Source of the DNA: Xiphydria camelus
Taxonomy: Eukaryota; Arthropoda; Insecta; Hymenoptera; Xiphydriidae
Direction: 5' to 3'
Length of the DNA stretch: 64,000 nt
Assembly (NCBI GenBank): GCA_963678675.1
Contig: OY783192.1
Coordinates: 8,385,736 to 8,449,735 of the forward strand
The stretch's first letter is position 1; each line of letters starts with the position of its first letter. Under the pieces are notes generated by a model. It was not told where the DNA came from. It saw only the letters and a list, made by a program, of their open reading frames with translations, and searched no databases. Shown here in pieces: positions 9,631 to 19,555 of the stretch. The position numbers and the translations under genes were made by a program.

Positions 9631-12623
9631 CTATGTATAAGGAACTAATTTACTGGCATGGAACAAGTTTGATTCGTTTTTCCTAGATCTACTGTCTATT
9701 AAATAAATCGTATCAGATATTTTATCTTTTATTCTGTAAGGTCCTGACCTTATTATATCTAATTTTTCTCTGTTCAGTTTATTTCCGTGTTGAATATAAA
9801 CTAAGTCTCCAATTTTATAATCTATTTTTATTACATGTTTATCATAATAGGTTTTATTTTGAATGTGTACTTTTTTTGAATTGTCTAACGCTAATTTTCT
9901 GTTGTCTTCTAAGTTGTTTATTTTATTATCTTTTAGATTATCTGGTATGAAAGTATTATCTATTCCTGTTAACAGATAGTTTGGAGTGAATCCTGTTGAA
10001 CTGTGTATAGTATTATTATACTCTTTTGTGCATTCCTCTGCTATTTTTGTCCATGATTTTCCTTTATTATCATACATTTTACATATAATTCTATTTACTA
10101 ATGTTTGATTTGTTCTTTCATTTAATCCGTTTGAGAAAGCACAATCTACTGCAGTGAAAATTAATGTTATGTTATTTTTGTTTGTGAATTGTTTGAATTG
10201 TGCAGAGTTTATTCCTGTATATTGATCTGTTAAAATGGTTTTAATTTTTCCATTTTTCTCTACTCTGCTTACTAATTTTATAAAGTCTTTTGCGATCTGA
10301 GTTTTGGATGTGCTAATATAAGCAAATCTAGTGAAGTGATCTATAAGTAAATGCAAATATTTTTTTGTACTTTTTCCTTTAAGTCCTCCAATTGTGTCCA
10401 GCGACATTATTTCAAATGGTTTTTCAGCTGGACCTAACTGGGACAATGGAGCTTTGAACCATCCTATTCTATATTTGTTCTTAATGCATGTCTCGCAATT
10501 TCTACATATAGTTTTAATATGTTTGTACATATTTTTGAAATAAAATTTATGACATATAGTTAAAATTAGTTGTTTTGAGCCTATGTGTCCTTGTTCTATA
10601 TGTACTTTCTTAATAATTGAGACACCGAAGTCTTCTGTTATCCATATTTTTTTTGTTATTTATCAGTTTATAAATGATTTCATCTTTAATTTCGCCCGAC
10701 TTATCTATTTTAATTAATTTTTTATTTTCTCTAATCTCTTCAATTTGTAAAGTGTTTGCTGTCTTTATTGCGGATTGATTATCTGGGCTTTCATGTGACT
10801 CCAGTACAGGGTTTCTTGATAAGCAATCAGCTTCTGTATTCTCTTTCCCTGGATTGTAGACAATATCGAAGTCAAATTGAGATATGTAATTTAATATTTC
10901 TATTAAATCTGGATCATTACTTTTTTTTAATATTGAAGTTCTCTAATGGCCTACGATCTGTAAAAATGACAAACCTTTTCCCTATTAAATAATATTGCCA
11001 ATAAAGAATTGCTTCTTTAATTGCTAAGCATTCTATGTATATAGCTTTTTTTGTTTTTTGTGTTTTGTTCAACTTTTTTGAGAAAAAGAATACTGTCTTT
11101 AAAGATTTATCCTCTTGGGGTTGTTTTAGTATTTCGCCCACTCCTTCTGCACTGGCATCTGTAAATAAATATATTGGTGCTTTTTCATCAAATATTGCCA
11201 GTGCTGGAGCTGTAGATAAGTATTCTTTTGTTTTTACAAAACTGTCATTACATTGTTTTGACCAATGAAATTCTATATTTTTTCTTAATAGGTTACGTAG
11301 TGGGTCCAGTAGTATCGTGTGTTGAGGTATATATTCTAAGTAAAAATTTATTTTCCCTAGAAATTGTCTCACTTGTTTCCTTGTCTGAGGTATAGGGAAT
11401 TTCTTCATTGCTATTAAGTTATCATTCATCGGTTTAATGTAATTGTTGCCAATTTTGTGATCTAGCTATGTAATTTCATTTAAAGCAAATTGACATTTTC
11501 TTTCATTTAGTTTAAATCCTTGATCCTTTAACGCTTTTAGAGTTTGTTCTACATGTTTAATGTGTTCTTCATAAGTTTTTGAATGTATTAGTATGTCGTC
11601 TATGTAGTTTACTGCAAATTTATCTAGTTCTTTCCTTCTTATGACACTAGACAGGATTCTTTGAAAAATTGCTGGCGCCGACTTCAGGCCATATGGGAGG
11701 CAATTCCACTGCCAATGACCATGATGTGTCACGAATGCTAATTTGTGTCTGTCCTTTTCGCGCACTGGTATCGACCAGAAAGCCGAGTTTACATCAAGTT
11801 TTGTGAAGAAATTGCAATTTCTGGCACGCAGAGTCAGATCATCAATCCTAGGGAATGGTTGACTCTCTGGCACAACAATTTTATTTAATTCTTTGAAGTC
11901 TATACAAAAGCGGGATCTTTTTCCTTCTTCTTTCTTGAAAACCATAGTGACTGGAGCTGCATATGGGCTACATGATTCTTCAATTAATTTTGCTTTCAAC
12001 AATTCACTTACTTGCTTTTCAATTTCCTCTTTGTCTTGGAATGAGCATCTGTAAGGCTTCTTAGAAATATATTCATATTCTGTCAGTTTAATTGCGGCCT
12101 CATATCCTTTAATTTCTCCGATATCAAACTTTGATTTTGCAAAGATGTCATTGTTTTCTTTAATTATGTCTTGTATACTGATTGTATTGTTGTTTTTTGT
12201 TATCGTGGCTTGAGTTTTATTTATTTTTGCATTGTTATCTTCGATTTTTATTTCGTTTTTAATAATTGGGCATTTCTGAGTTATGTTTAAGTTTTCATCT
12301 TGGCATAGTTTAAATTTTTGAATTATATCTAATCCCAACAATATATCTTCTTTAAAATAATTATTTTTTACTATGAAGAATGGAAAAGTTTCTTCAATAT
12401 TATGAATTGTAGTTTGTAAGTATACTATACCCTTAGGTTTAGTTATTCCAGTTATTCCTTTTAAATTATTTCCCCCACTCATAATTTTATTTCCGTTATT
12501 AATTTTATTTAAAAATTCGTGGCTAATTAATGATACATTAGCTCCAGAGTCATATAGACCTATAGCTGGTTTATTATTGACGAGAATTTTTACTCTTATA
12601 AGTGGGGTGACTATTCGTTTTTT
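9631..12623 (-). pseudogene. pol: Ty3/gypsy pol: protease, reverse transcriptase, RNase H, integrase
   Basis: Entered from gag by a likely -1 frameshift at 12617-12623. Visible blocks in order: protease with DSGA; reverse transcriptase with LPYGLKSAPAIFQ and the YIDD active site; RNase H with LFTDAS, an ECLAIKEAI Glu and FTDRRPLENF; an HHCC zinc-binding region before integrase; the integrase core with LDTIGG, LTDQYTG and the GLNERTNQT Glu; and a C-terminal GPY module. Breaks: TAG at 11466-11468 after the reverse transcriptase, and frame changes at two eight-base A-runs (plus-strand T-runs 10921-10928 and 10647-10654). The three catalytic residues of integrase and the YIDD motif are intact. 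The protein ends just before the 3' LTR. Confidence 0.92.
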
Positions 12624-13678
12624 GATTCTTCTGTGCTGGCTACAATTCTTTCGCTCTCTACATTATTTGTAATTTTAATTTTATCATTGTTTCGTCTCGA
12701 AATTTGTTTATCTTTTAATCTACACCTATGCTCTGGGTGGTACCTATCTTTATAACCTAACTTTTCACAAATCGAACATGGTAACGTTTTGTTTTGTTTT
12801 GGTACTTTGTCATTATCTTTGTCGTTTTTCTTAATGCTCATGTTTCCGAAATGCTTCAATTTAGACATTAAATCTTCCATAGTTAATATAGTTTTTCTCT
12901 CTAACCTACTCTGTATAAATTTTGGTAATTTAATTACTATTAAATCAATCTGAGTGTTGAGAGTCATTTTATCGTTAACTTCTAATAGTAAGTTTCTTTT
13001 TCTTAATGCATATTCTAATAAAGAGCCATTCAAATATTGATAATCGTATGCATATGCAATGTCAGACCAGGATTACACCGAGAAGGTTTCTATAAACGCG
13101 TTATTCCAAGTTTCCCAATTATTGTTTAGTGAATTTTGTTTTAGAGAGACATTAAACCAGTCTAGTGCTGATTTTTCTAAGAACAATCTTAAAGTTTCAG
13201 CGTATTTATTTTGATTTATTCCCACTCGGTTACACTCCCGAACAAACATCGATAGCCACGAGGTCGCTTTAAAATTTTCACCGTTAAATTTCTCCAACAC
13301 AATATCCTTAGCTAAACTACAACTGCTTTTCTCCAAGGTGCTAGTGTTAGTGGTATCGGCATGTGTGATAGTAACTTCTTCCAAATATTCGTCACCTAGC
13401 ACGACATTTCCTTCTTCATCCAAATAAATATATTGAAGTTCATCCGTCAGGGTCACTAACACATTTCTAAACTTATTTCTGGTTTTCAAACACTTAACTA
13501 CATTTTTAACTACCGTTGTATTGAAGAGTGAAGTATGATATGCACTGGTTCTTTTGTCTTGCGGGAATAGAAAAACTTCCTCTTGGCCCTCCAGTTGAAT
13601 GGTTTTCACTTTAACTACGGAGCTCTTCGAATCGGCACCGGCTTCTGAGGTGAACTGGAACTTCGCTTTTACCCTCAT
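12611..13678 (-). pseudogene. gag: Ty3/gypsy gag with one premature stop
   Basis: Starts MRVKAKFQFTSEAG ten bases inside the 5' LTR boundary. The first 201 residues hold capsid-like sequence (DWFNVSLKQNS..., WETWNNAFIETF). A TAA at 13073-13075 interrupts, and the same frame then continues to 12611. The C-terminal part has one zinc-knuckle-like cluster, CSICEKLGYKDRYHPEHRC, a loose variant of CCHC, and a Lys-rich tail. The frame ends at TAG 12611-12613, just after the slippery site. Confidence 0.85.
12617..12623 (-). promoter_or_regulatory. A_AAA_AAC slippery heptamer for -1 frameshifting
   Basis: The heptamer lies in phase with gag, two codons before its stop (GAA then TAG). Slipping back one base enters the frame that runs straight into the DSGA protease. 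This is the classic XXXYYYZ type. I did not verify a downstream pseudoknot. Confidence 0.75.
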
Positions 13679-13688
13679 TTTATTGATT

Positions 13689-14033
13689 TGTAAATTTCGA
13701 AATCAGAAATTTAACCAGGAGATTGATTTAGGTTGTAGAACTCAGACAATGTAAGATGTAGTTGTGAAAACTATATTACAATTATTTACAGAGTCTTACG
13801 CACTAAACATAACCATAAATCTACAGTTTAACACCTACCTAAATCAATACAATTGTCGTTAATTTGCGAAAGTTATTGACGATCGGATGTATCTTAGTTA
13901 GGCTTATCACGATGTTTACAGCTCGGAGCCAACTAATGTACTGCCCTCTCCGTTGAGGAGTAACTCATGTGTTGGTCGCCCGATCGCTAGTGTCGCGCGA
14001 CTAAGTTTTGGCGCTAAGCGTTTAAAACTTACA
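13689..14033 (-). repeat. 5' LTR of the gypsy element
   Basis: 345 bp. On the transcribed strand ATTGATTTAGGT and ACCTAAATCAAT inside the LTR could pair as a 12-bp stem. No canonical TGG-starting tRNA primer site follows it: only ten bases separate the LTR from the gag ATG. Confidence 0.95.
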
Positions 14034-14136
14034 TATATTTATTACCAATGGCATCATAATAAAGTTAGTAAAGTTTTTGAGGTGATGCTATCAACATTAA
14101 AACATAAAAATTATACAATATTTCTTGCTAGGGTAG

Positions 14137-14255
14137 TGATTAGGTACCTTAGTTGGGGCCAGATTGGGGTGCCCAACGTAGCCCCAACTAAACGCTAACA
14201 CTACATCGTATCACCTGACTCAAATTCCAGTCACTAAAAGTTCGGAATAAGTTCT
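14137..14255 (+). repeat. 110-bp repeat flanking the retrotransposon (right copy)
   Basis: Direct counterpart of 9015-9135, with several substitutions (for example TACCTCAG to TACCTTAG). The gypsy element sits between the two, but its TATA duplication lies well inside them, so they are not its target duplication. Confidence 0.7.
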
Positions 14256-14334
14256 AAATGTCCAGATTTATTTTTACTTCCGGTACATAAATAAAACAAA
14301 TAATTGTATCTATTCGATTTATTATATTTTATTC

Positions 14335-14560
14335 AAATTGGGCCGCCCAATTGGGGCCTAATTGGCGCCCAATTACTGATTGGGCCAACTTGGGCAGATT
14401 TCCACACGGGCGGGAGTCCGCAGGCTGTTAAAAGTACTTTACTCAGACTGGCGCGATTGCTTAGTCCGAAGTGGGTTCTTTTTTCAAACTGATGAGCGCA
14501 ATGTGAAATGAGTCGTGTATGTTTTGTTTTGAGAAATGGGCATTCGTGAGAAAAAATTGT
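14335..14560. repeat. Right arm of the long-range inverted pair
   Basis: CCCAATTGGGGCC-type words, then ATTTCCACACGGGCG, then GAAATGGGCATTCGTGAGAAAAA. In inverted order these match 4120-4380, which lies 10 kb upstream. Confidence 0.6.
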
Positions 14561-14773
14561 ATATGTCATTCGGCTGAAATCCTCGGATTTCCGCCTTATG
14601 ATATAAGATACTATTTCGAACTACTTTTCCTATTACCACTTCTGGAAAAAGTTCTTATATACAAGTATATCTTTTTATAACTAAGACACAAATTTACATC
14701 GCACAAATCAGTTATGTAAGTCATTAAGCTAAAAAATTTATTTAAAAATTTTAATAAAAAAGAACTTGCCGCG

Positions 14774-14777
<4 letters not shown>

Positions 14778-14820
<43 letters not shown>
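14778..14820 (+). repeat. (GA)n microsatellite
   Basis: About 21 uninterrupted GA units inside the left arm of the repeat-A copy. Absent from the copies at 44.9 and 49.4 kb, so it expanded in this copy. Confidence 0.95.
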
Positions 14821-14821
<1 letters not shown>

Positions 14822-15105
14822 TGTTCATATTTTGTCCACTATATACTGCTGGTATCATATAAGTGTATGAATTTATTTAAAATCATAAGTGCATAAACGG
14901 AGTATAATTCGGTGTCTGAATTTTTTATTTTGAAGAAAAAAACGCGGCAAGTTCTTTTTTATTAAAATCTTTTAATAAATTTTGTAGCCGAATTTTTAGT
15001 AAATTGATTTACAATAATTTTCCTTTCAAATGATGCCTTTTACTCTTTTTATGTATAAATCTTGAACATGGCGATCTTAATTGATTTCAAATCTTTTTTG
15101 GGAAG

Positions 15106-15938
15106 TGTAGGAGGGGTAACATGTACAGAGCGCGAATAAACTAGAACTAGGGTTTATTCGTGATATGGGAATACAAATGGTAGTGTGTGAGTGGGGAAAA
15201 GAAGATCCCAGGAGGGATCGAGCTCGGAGAAGCGTTGGAGGAGGCTGCCGGTCGGGCGGCTCGAAGGCGGTGCGGGAGCGTCGTCCTCAGGAACGGCGGC
15301 GTCGGTCCTGGCGTGCCGGGGGCTGCTCGCGTCCCGGGAATCGTCGTCAGGCCGAAGGCGAAGGGGACTCGTTCACGAAGAGGGTCGCCGGGTAGGCGAG
15401 GCGACGTAAGAACGTCGGTTGGGGCGGCGAGGATGCTAGGGTGTTCGCGGAGCGAAAACTGCCGCTAGCGAACCTCAAGCCGGGACGCCGTAGGGCCGTC
15501 AGAGATCTGCGAGCGAGAGGGTGTTCGCTGAGCGAAAACTTCCCTCTCGGTTGCTCGAGAGACGATCGGTGAGCCACGAGAGTTGCGATGTTCGCTGAGC
15601 GAAAACTGTCGCCACTCGTGGAGAGGACGTTCGACTACCAGGGTGTTCGCTGAGCGAAAACTTCCCTAGGGCGTTCGACTGAGACTTTGAGGGATAGTGG
15701 TGTTCGCTGAGCGAAAACTTCCACTACCGTGACTCAAGTTGGTCTGCCGGCGATGGCTCGTTATATACCCCGTTTGCGGACCTTGCCGAAAGCCCGCTAA
15801 TAACCGATGACCGTTAGGTCTTCGGATGACGCGTCCTAACTACCTGCGCGTCCCTTATGACGCGCTCGGGGCTGTCTCCGACCCTTGAACCGTCGGCAGG
15901 CTGGCGCATGCCGACTCGGCTGCGATCCACGCGTTACA
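15106..15938. mobile_element. Solo LTR (833 bp) with GAAG target duplication and a hairpin array
   Basis: Begins TGTAGGAGGGG and ends CACGCGTTACA, flanked by GAAG at 15102-15105 and 15939-15942. Other repeat-A copies show the sequence without it (TTTTTTGGAGAGTATTTTACG region). GC-rich, unlike its surroundings. No protein-coding frame is credible. Orientation unknown. A TATATA box-like word (15762) lies in plus orientation after five hairpins at 15430-15740. The retrotransposon clade cannot be told from the LTR alone. Confidence 0.85.
15430..15740. repeat. Five hairpins with a conserved TGTTCGCTGAGCGAAAACT loop
   Basis: Copies start near 15442, 15522, 15588, 15643 and 15700. Each holds an inner TTCGC-TGA-GCGAA hairpin (TTCGC-GGA-GCGAA in the first). 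The flanking stems differ between copies yet remain complementary: GCTAG/CTAGC, CGAGAGGG/CCCTCTCG, CCACGAG/CTCGTGG, AGGG/CCCT and TAGTGG/CCACTA. This is the pattern of a selected RNA or single-stranded DNA structure. Confidence 0.8.
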
Positions 15939-16042
15939 GAAGTATTTTACGTATCAATTTTTGTTGGCACTGAATGAACATGCCGCCTTTTTTACAGAGG
16001 ATCTGTTTTTGTGGGGGATTTCACTACTTTTTGGAATTTATT

Positions 16043-17545
16043 CATTAGGAGAATATGTACATGTAGGAGAATAGTTTTTTATTATTAAGTATTACTGCAG
16101 AACGAGTAGGTTAGAAGATTTTCATGAAGACTCACGATTTTCTGACATATCATCTCGTACAGGTGCAACCGAAGAGGATCTAACTCATGTCCTGTCCGTA
16201 AAAAGATGACTCGATGGACATCGGAGAATGTCAGTCCTGTCAGCGAGCGCCTTCACCCATAGTACCCATAGTACCCATAGTACTTTCATTGCAATATGGG
16301 CTTTTCGTTCCAACTATTCCTGCTTTAAAGAGGTTCGACTATCATACGAAAACCAACTTACAGCCCTAATTTTTTTATATGATATACACGAATACTTTAC
16401 ACAACTAATGCGAAAATTTGAGCAATATAGACCGTCTAGTTTCTTCGTTATTTTATTCTAAAGTTGACCACTTTTAACATATCGCCTTATGGCAGACGAT
16501 TGTACTCAGGTAGATTATCACTGACTTTAACACACATTCCGCCAACTTTAGACTTTGAAAGACTAGTAATTTGACAGATGAAATATTAAGGATTATGTAA
16601 AAAATAAGTAAATTGGGTTTTACCGTATAGTTGCAACGTAATATTGTCATGAAATTCGTTTTGACTTCGCAAACCATTAGCACGCCATATTAACGGTGAG
16701 AGACTTGGCAATACGGCAGCGAAACAGCTGTAAAGCTCGTCCACTTGCCGTTCCAAAAACCAGTCGGAATAGTTCATTCGTCGAGCTGGATCTAGCTAAT
16801 TGTACGCTGAAACATGCCCAAGTCGTATTCTGCCTTGAGAAGATTTATTTTCAATATTGGACCAAAGGTACGGCAATCCAGCAGTCTCATAACCGACAGA
16901 AATTACGAAAGTGAGATTTATGTTAAATTATCTTAACAAATATTTAATTAAGAAATTACATCCCATAAAACACGTCTTTACAAGTAATTTTTCTGATATT
17001 CTTGCGATATTTTGCAATATTTTTGAACACTACCCTATGTTAGAAATATATCTTTCTCGATAAATTCACAAAGTTGCAAAACGTTATAGAAACATTTTGG
17101 AATCATTACATTGAAAGAAACAGCTCAATAAGACAGCTCGATAAGATTGTACTTGTCAGAGCTGTATTATATATGTGATTTCTATAATTATTTTAGAAAG
17201 ACCTGAAAGAATACGAGAGCAGTGGAACATCGATGCTCTCCTAGAGAGAATAAGACTATAAGAAATAGAAAAGAATGTTCATCCTTTTAAAATGAAGTAC
17301 ATACATGCACCGGAGAAAGCAAATCCAGCTCGACGAATGAACTATTCCGACTGGTTTTTGGAACGGCAAGTGGACGATCCCCCGTTCGTCAGAAGATATT
17401 GTTCACAGATGAATCGAAATTCTACAACGAAGGATAGGTGAATAATCAGAACGCCCACTATTGGTCCGTGAGAAATCCTCACTGGGTAGAAGAAGTCGAA
17501 GGCGATGGAGTGGAGGCGATGAACTAAAAATAAAATAAAATTTAA
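16043..17545 (+). repeat. 1.5-kb direct repeat (B plus transposase relic), copy 1
   Basis: Runs from ACATGTAGGAGAATAG through CTGTCCGTAAAAAGATGACT, the short tandem CATAGTACC (16258-16280) and the transposase relic to AACTAAAAATAAAATAAAAT. Nearly identical to 50221-51765. The other copy has about 70 bp of extra sequence (51018-51085) after CAATATTGG. Confidence 0.85.
16930..17545 (+). pseudogene. Tc1/mariner-like transposase relic including the first catalytic block
   Basis: The 5' non-coding part is followed by a degraded helix-turn-helix region and then NYSDWFLERQVDDP. A frame change then leads into ILFTDESKFYNEG, NNQNAHYWSVRNPHW. FTDES with HYW...NPHW is the catalytic core start of the same family as 7249-7565. 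Multiple stops. No C-terminal domain. Confidence 0.65.
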
Positions 17546-17850
17546 TATAGGTATATTTATTAGTATTTCCGGAAGTAATCAAGAGACACGGTAGTGTCTC
17601 GCGGCATGTTCATTCAAGTAGTTCGTTAGAACGACGCCGACAGCGCTGTCGCAGCAAGCGAGTACTCGTGTATCTTTACAGGAAAAATGTCTACCCCCTT
17701 TACCCCTCAAATTTTACATCGAATTTTCTCAATAAATATACGGTTATAACCAAAATTATGCTTAGTTACGCCATATAAATCGACTATTCTCTATTGATAG
17801 AGACCAGAATAAATGTTATAAGTTACATATTAACAGAGATTCTTCCTTAA

Positions 17851-18487
17851 CCCTTAATTAGGCGCGCCGGTGTATTTTGTACACCATTCTCGAATAAAGC
17901 CTGGTAGCATTACTAAAACGACGAATCCCCCACTACCGCGCAACGTATCTTACTGGCTATATGTCCTCCACTTGCAGACTGATCTGTAGTGTGTCACGAG
18001 CTTTCGTAATATAAGGAATGTGGAGTTTTTACAAGGTGGTGTCTAAAATACGCCGCGCGACTAATAATGTAAGTTTTTTATCATAATTTTTTAATTTGTT
18101 CGTACGGTAATTTAATTTGTAATCAATATATTTAGATATATTAATTTTGCTTTTAGGGATGACGTTCTACTGAGATACGAAAAAAAATTGACAGACCACT
18201 GAACTGAAATCTTTGTTAGAAATAGAAGATGCTGATCCCGCAGCAGGAATAGAATGCGAAGACGACAGCGATTTAGACGATGAAATAGTCACTGTTAGCA
18301 ATCACAGCAGCGGTTCTGAAATTAGTAGTGGACCAGAGAACATCAGTGATTCTTCAGCCAAGGAACTCTCTATAATATATTTTGAATTTTTTACATAATA
18401 GCACCTTTATTTTAGAATAATTGTTATGGTGTATAAAATACACCGCGCGACCAATTGCGGAAAATTATGGGCGCGCCTAATTAAGGG
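17851..18487. mobile_element. Non-autonomous piggyBac-type element at TTAA
   Basis: TTAA target duplications at 17847-17850 and 18488-18491. The termini CCCTTAATTAGGCGCGCC and GGCGCGCCTAATTAAGGG are inverted repeats, with CCC/GGG ends usual for piggyBac. Near each end there is also ...TGTAC/TATAAAATACACCGCGCGAC-like sub-terminal sequence. 637 bp, far too short for a full transposase. Repeat C copies at 42.8 and 53.3 kb lack the insertion. Confidence 0.9.
18213..18398 (+). pseudogene. Remnant of a piggyBac-type transposase N-terminus
   Basis: The frame has an acidic, Ser-rich stretch (ECEDDSDLDDEIVTVSNHSS, then GSEISSGPENISDSS), like the acidic N-terminal tail of piggyBac transposases. It ends at 18398. 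The DDE domain is gone. The inference rests on the location inside a TTAA-flanked element as well as on composition. Confidence 0.55.
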
Positions 18488-18799
18488 TTAACAACGCGAA
18501 GACACGCCCCTCGCGCCTAAAAGTCGAGAATCCGATTTCTCGGGTAATATATATATGTCAAAATGTCACACAATTTCCGCCTATCTTTGATGATAGTCGG
18601 CCATGATCGGAAATGTGTACACAGATGTGGCCCCACGCATACGCCATCAAATGTATGTGAGAGTGTGTGTGAGAGAATATATTCCTTGAATGTTTAGTCA
18701 TGGTTTTCAAAGTTAATCAATAAAATATTTCCATTCGCGAAACGATTTCCCTCGCGTTTATTTCGATCCTCGGACGCGCTTGTTAATAAACTGGACAAA

Positions 18800-19281
18800 A
18801 GCGTAATCGACGTCGCACTCCAATTAATGCTCTACTGGTGCAGATCGACGTAGAAAGAGCGAGATTGCCTAAATTTAAGTGCGAAGAACCAGTACATCCG
18901 ACATCAGTGCATATTAACGTTGCGGTACATAATAATATTAATTTTTCCGTCGAGGTGGATGAAATTATAGACAATTCTAATAATTTCAACCAATAATAGT
19001 AAAAACGGTAGGTAAAACGTTTCTTATTATTGCAAAGCTTTAAACAATTTTTTCCTAAATCGAATAACAAACGCTTTTTTCATATCTTGAACTATAAAAT
19101 TCTCAAGCTTGGTACAACAGATGACATTTCACAAAGTTATCGTTGTGGCATAATCGTAATTTTTATTACAGATGGAAATACGGCTGAATCACATCGTGGC
19201 GAAGAGGATGGAAAAGATACTGGAAGTACAGGACAAGCAGCATCTCGTGATGAAGTATTGCAGGAAATTCTGACAATATAG
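18800..19281 (+). other. Two possible coding relics of unknown origin
   Basis: Positions 18838-18999 translate in one frame as a soluble-looking segment with LPKFKCEEPVHPTSVHINV and end at TAA. Positions 19171-19281 follow a plausible TTTTTATTACAG splice acceptor and read NTAESHRGEEDGKDTGSTGQ...DEVLQEILTI. The frames are protein-like in composition. I recognise no family and cannot show that the two parts belong together. Confidence 0.3.
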
Positions 19282-19555
19282 TAAAGTACGTGTCACCAAT
19301 TTCAATAATTGTACACTTATAATTTCCATCTGTCCCTTCATTCTTTTGATTTTTAGAATTAAAATATTTTTTTTATTTAAAGAGTAAAAGTAACAAAGTT
19401 TGCAAGGAAGTCCAATAAATAATTGAATTGTTTCAGGAAAATAAGCAATAAAGTAGATGCAATCGAAAAGAGGCAAAGATCAAAAAAAAAGTGGTCAGTC
19501 TAACCAAATAAAAATACGCGTGTGTATAATAACATATAATATAAAACAGTTTTTA

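Larger units (their letters stand above)
9255..14033 (-). mobile_element. Ty3/gypsy LTR retrotransposon, young but broken copy
   Basis: Full-length element on the minus strand, 4779 bp. LTRs lie at 9255-9600 and 13689-14033, both TG...CA, and differ by three substitutions and one single-base indel, so insertion was recent. TATA target duplications sit at 9251-9254 and 14034-14037. A polypurine tract (AAAAAGGGGGGGA, minus strand, 9601-9613) abuts the 3' LTR. Order: gag, protease, reverse transcriptase, RNase H, integrase, with no envelope gene. Inactivated by a stop in gag, a stop in pol and two frame changes in A-runs. Confidence 0.95.
14715..16015. mobile_element. Repeat A (palindromic unit), copy 1, split by a solo LTR
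   Basis: The arms contain AAGAACTTGCCGCGTTTAAG and its inverse AAACGCGGCAAGTTCTTTT, around a loop with TGGTATCATATAAGTGTATG. After the LTR insertion the right arm resumes at 15939 and runs through GTTGGCACTGAATGAACATG to GATCTGTTTTTGTGGGGG. The left end is missing compared with the copies at 44752 and 49237. Confidence 0.8.
17560..18790 (-). repeat. Repeat C, copy 1, split by a piggyBac-type element
   Basis: Reverse-oriented copy of the unit at 42440-43036 and 53025-53606. One end carries GAGACACGGTAGTGTCTC, itself a 7-bp-stem hairpin. The other end lies near CCTCGGACGCGCTTGTTAATAA. Conserved words include GGTTATAACC. Positions 17851-18487 are inserted. Confidence 0.8.

Noticed and set aside
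9601..9631. An envelope gene making the gypsy element an errantivirus-like retrovirus
   Set aside because: Only 30 bases separate the integrase end from the 3' LTR.
9251..14255. The 110-bp repeats at 9015 and 14137 as target duplication of the retrotransposon
   Set aside because: They lie about 100 bp outside the LTRs and differ by many bases. The true duplication is TATA directly at the LTR ends.
15430..15740. CRISPR-like spacing of a conserved repeat with variable spacers
   Set aside because: The variable parts are complementary stems of unequal spacing inside an LTR, with no cas genes and a eukaryotic context.
15430..15740. Hammerhead ribozyme (CTGA and GAAA words in the loop)
   Set aside because: The CUGANGA core and the three-stem layout are absent.
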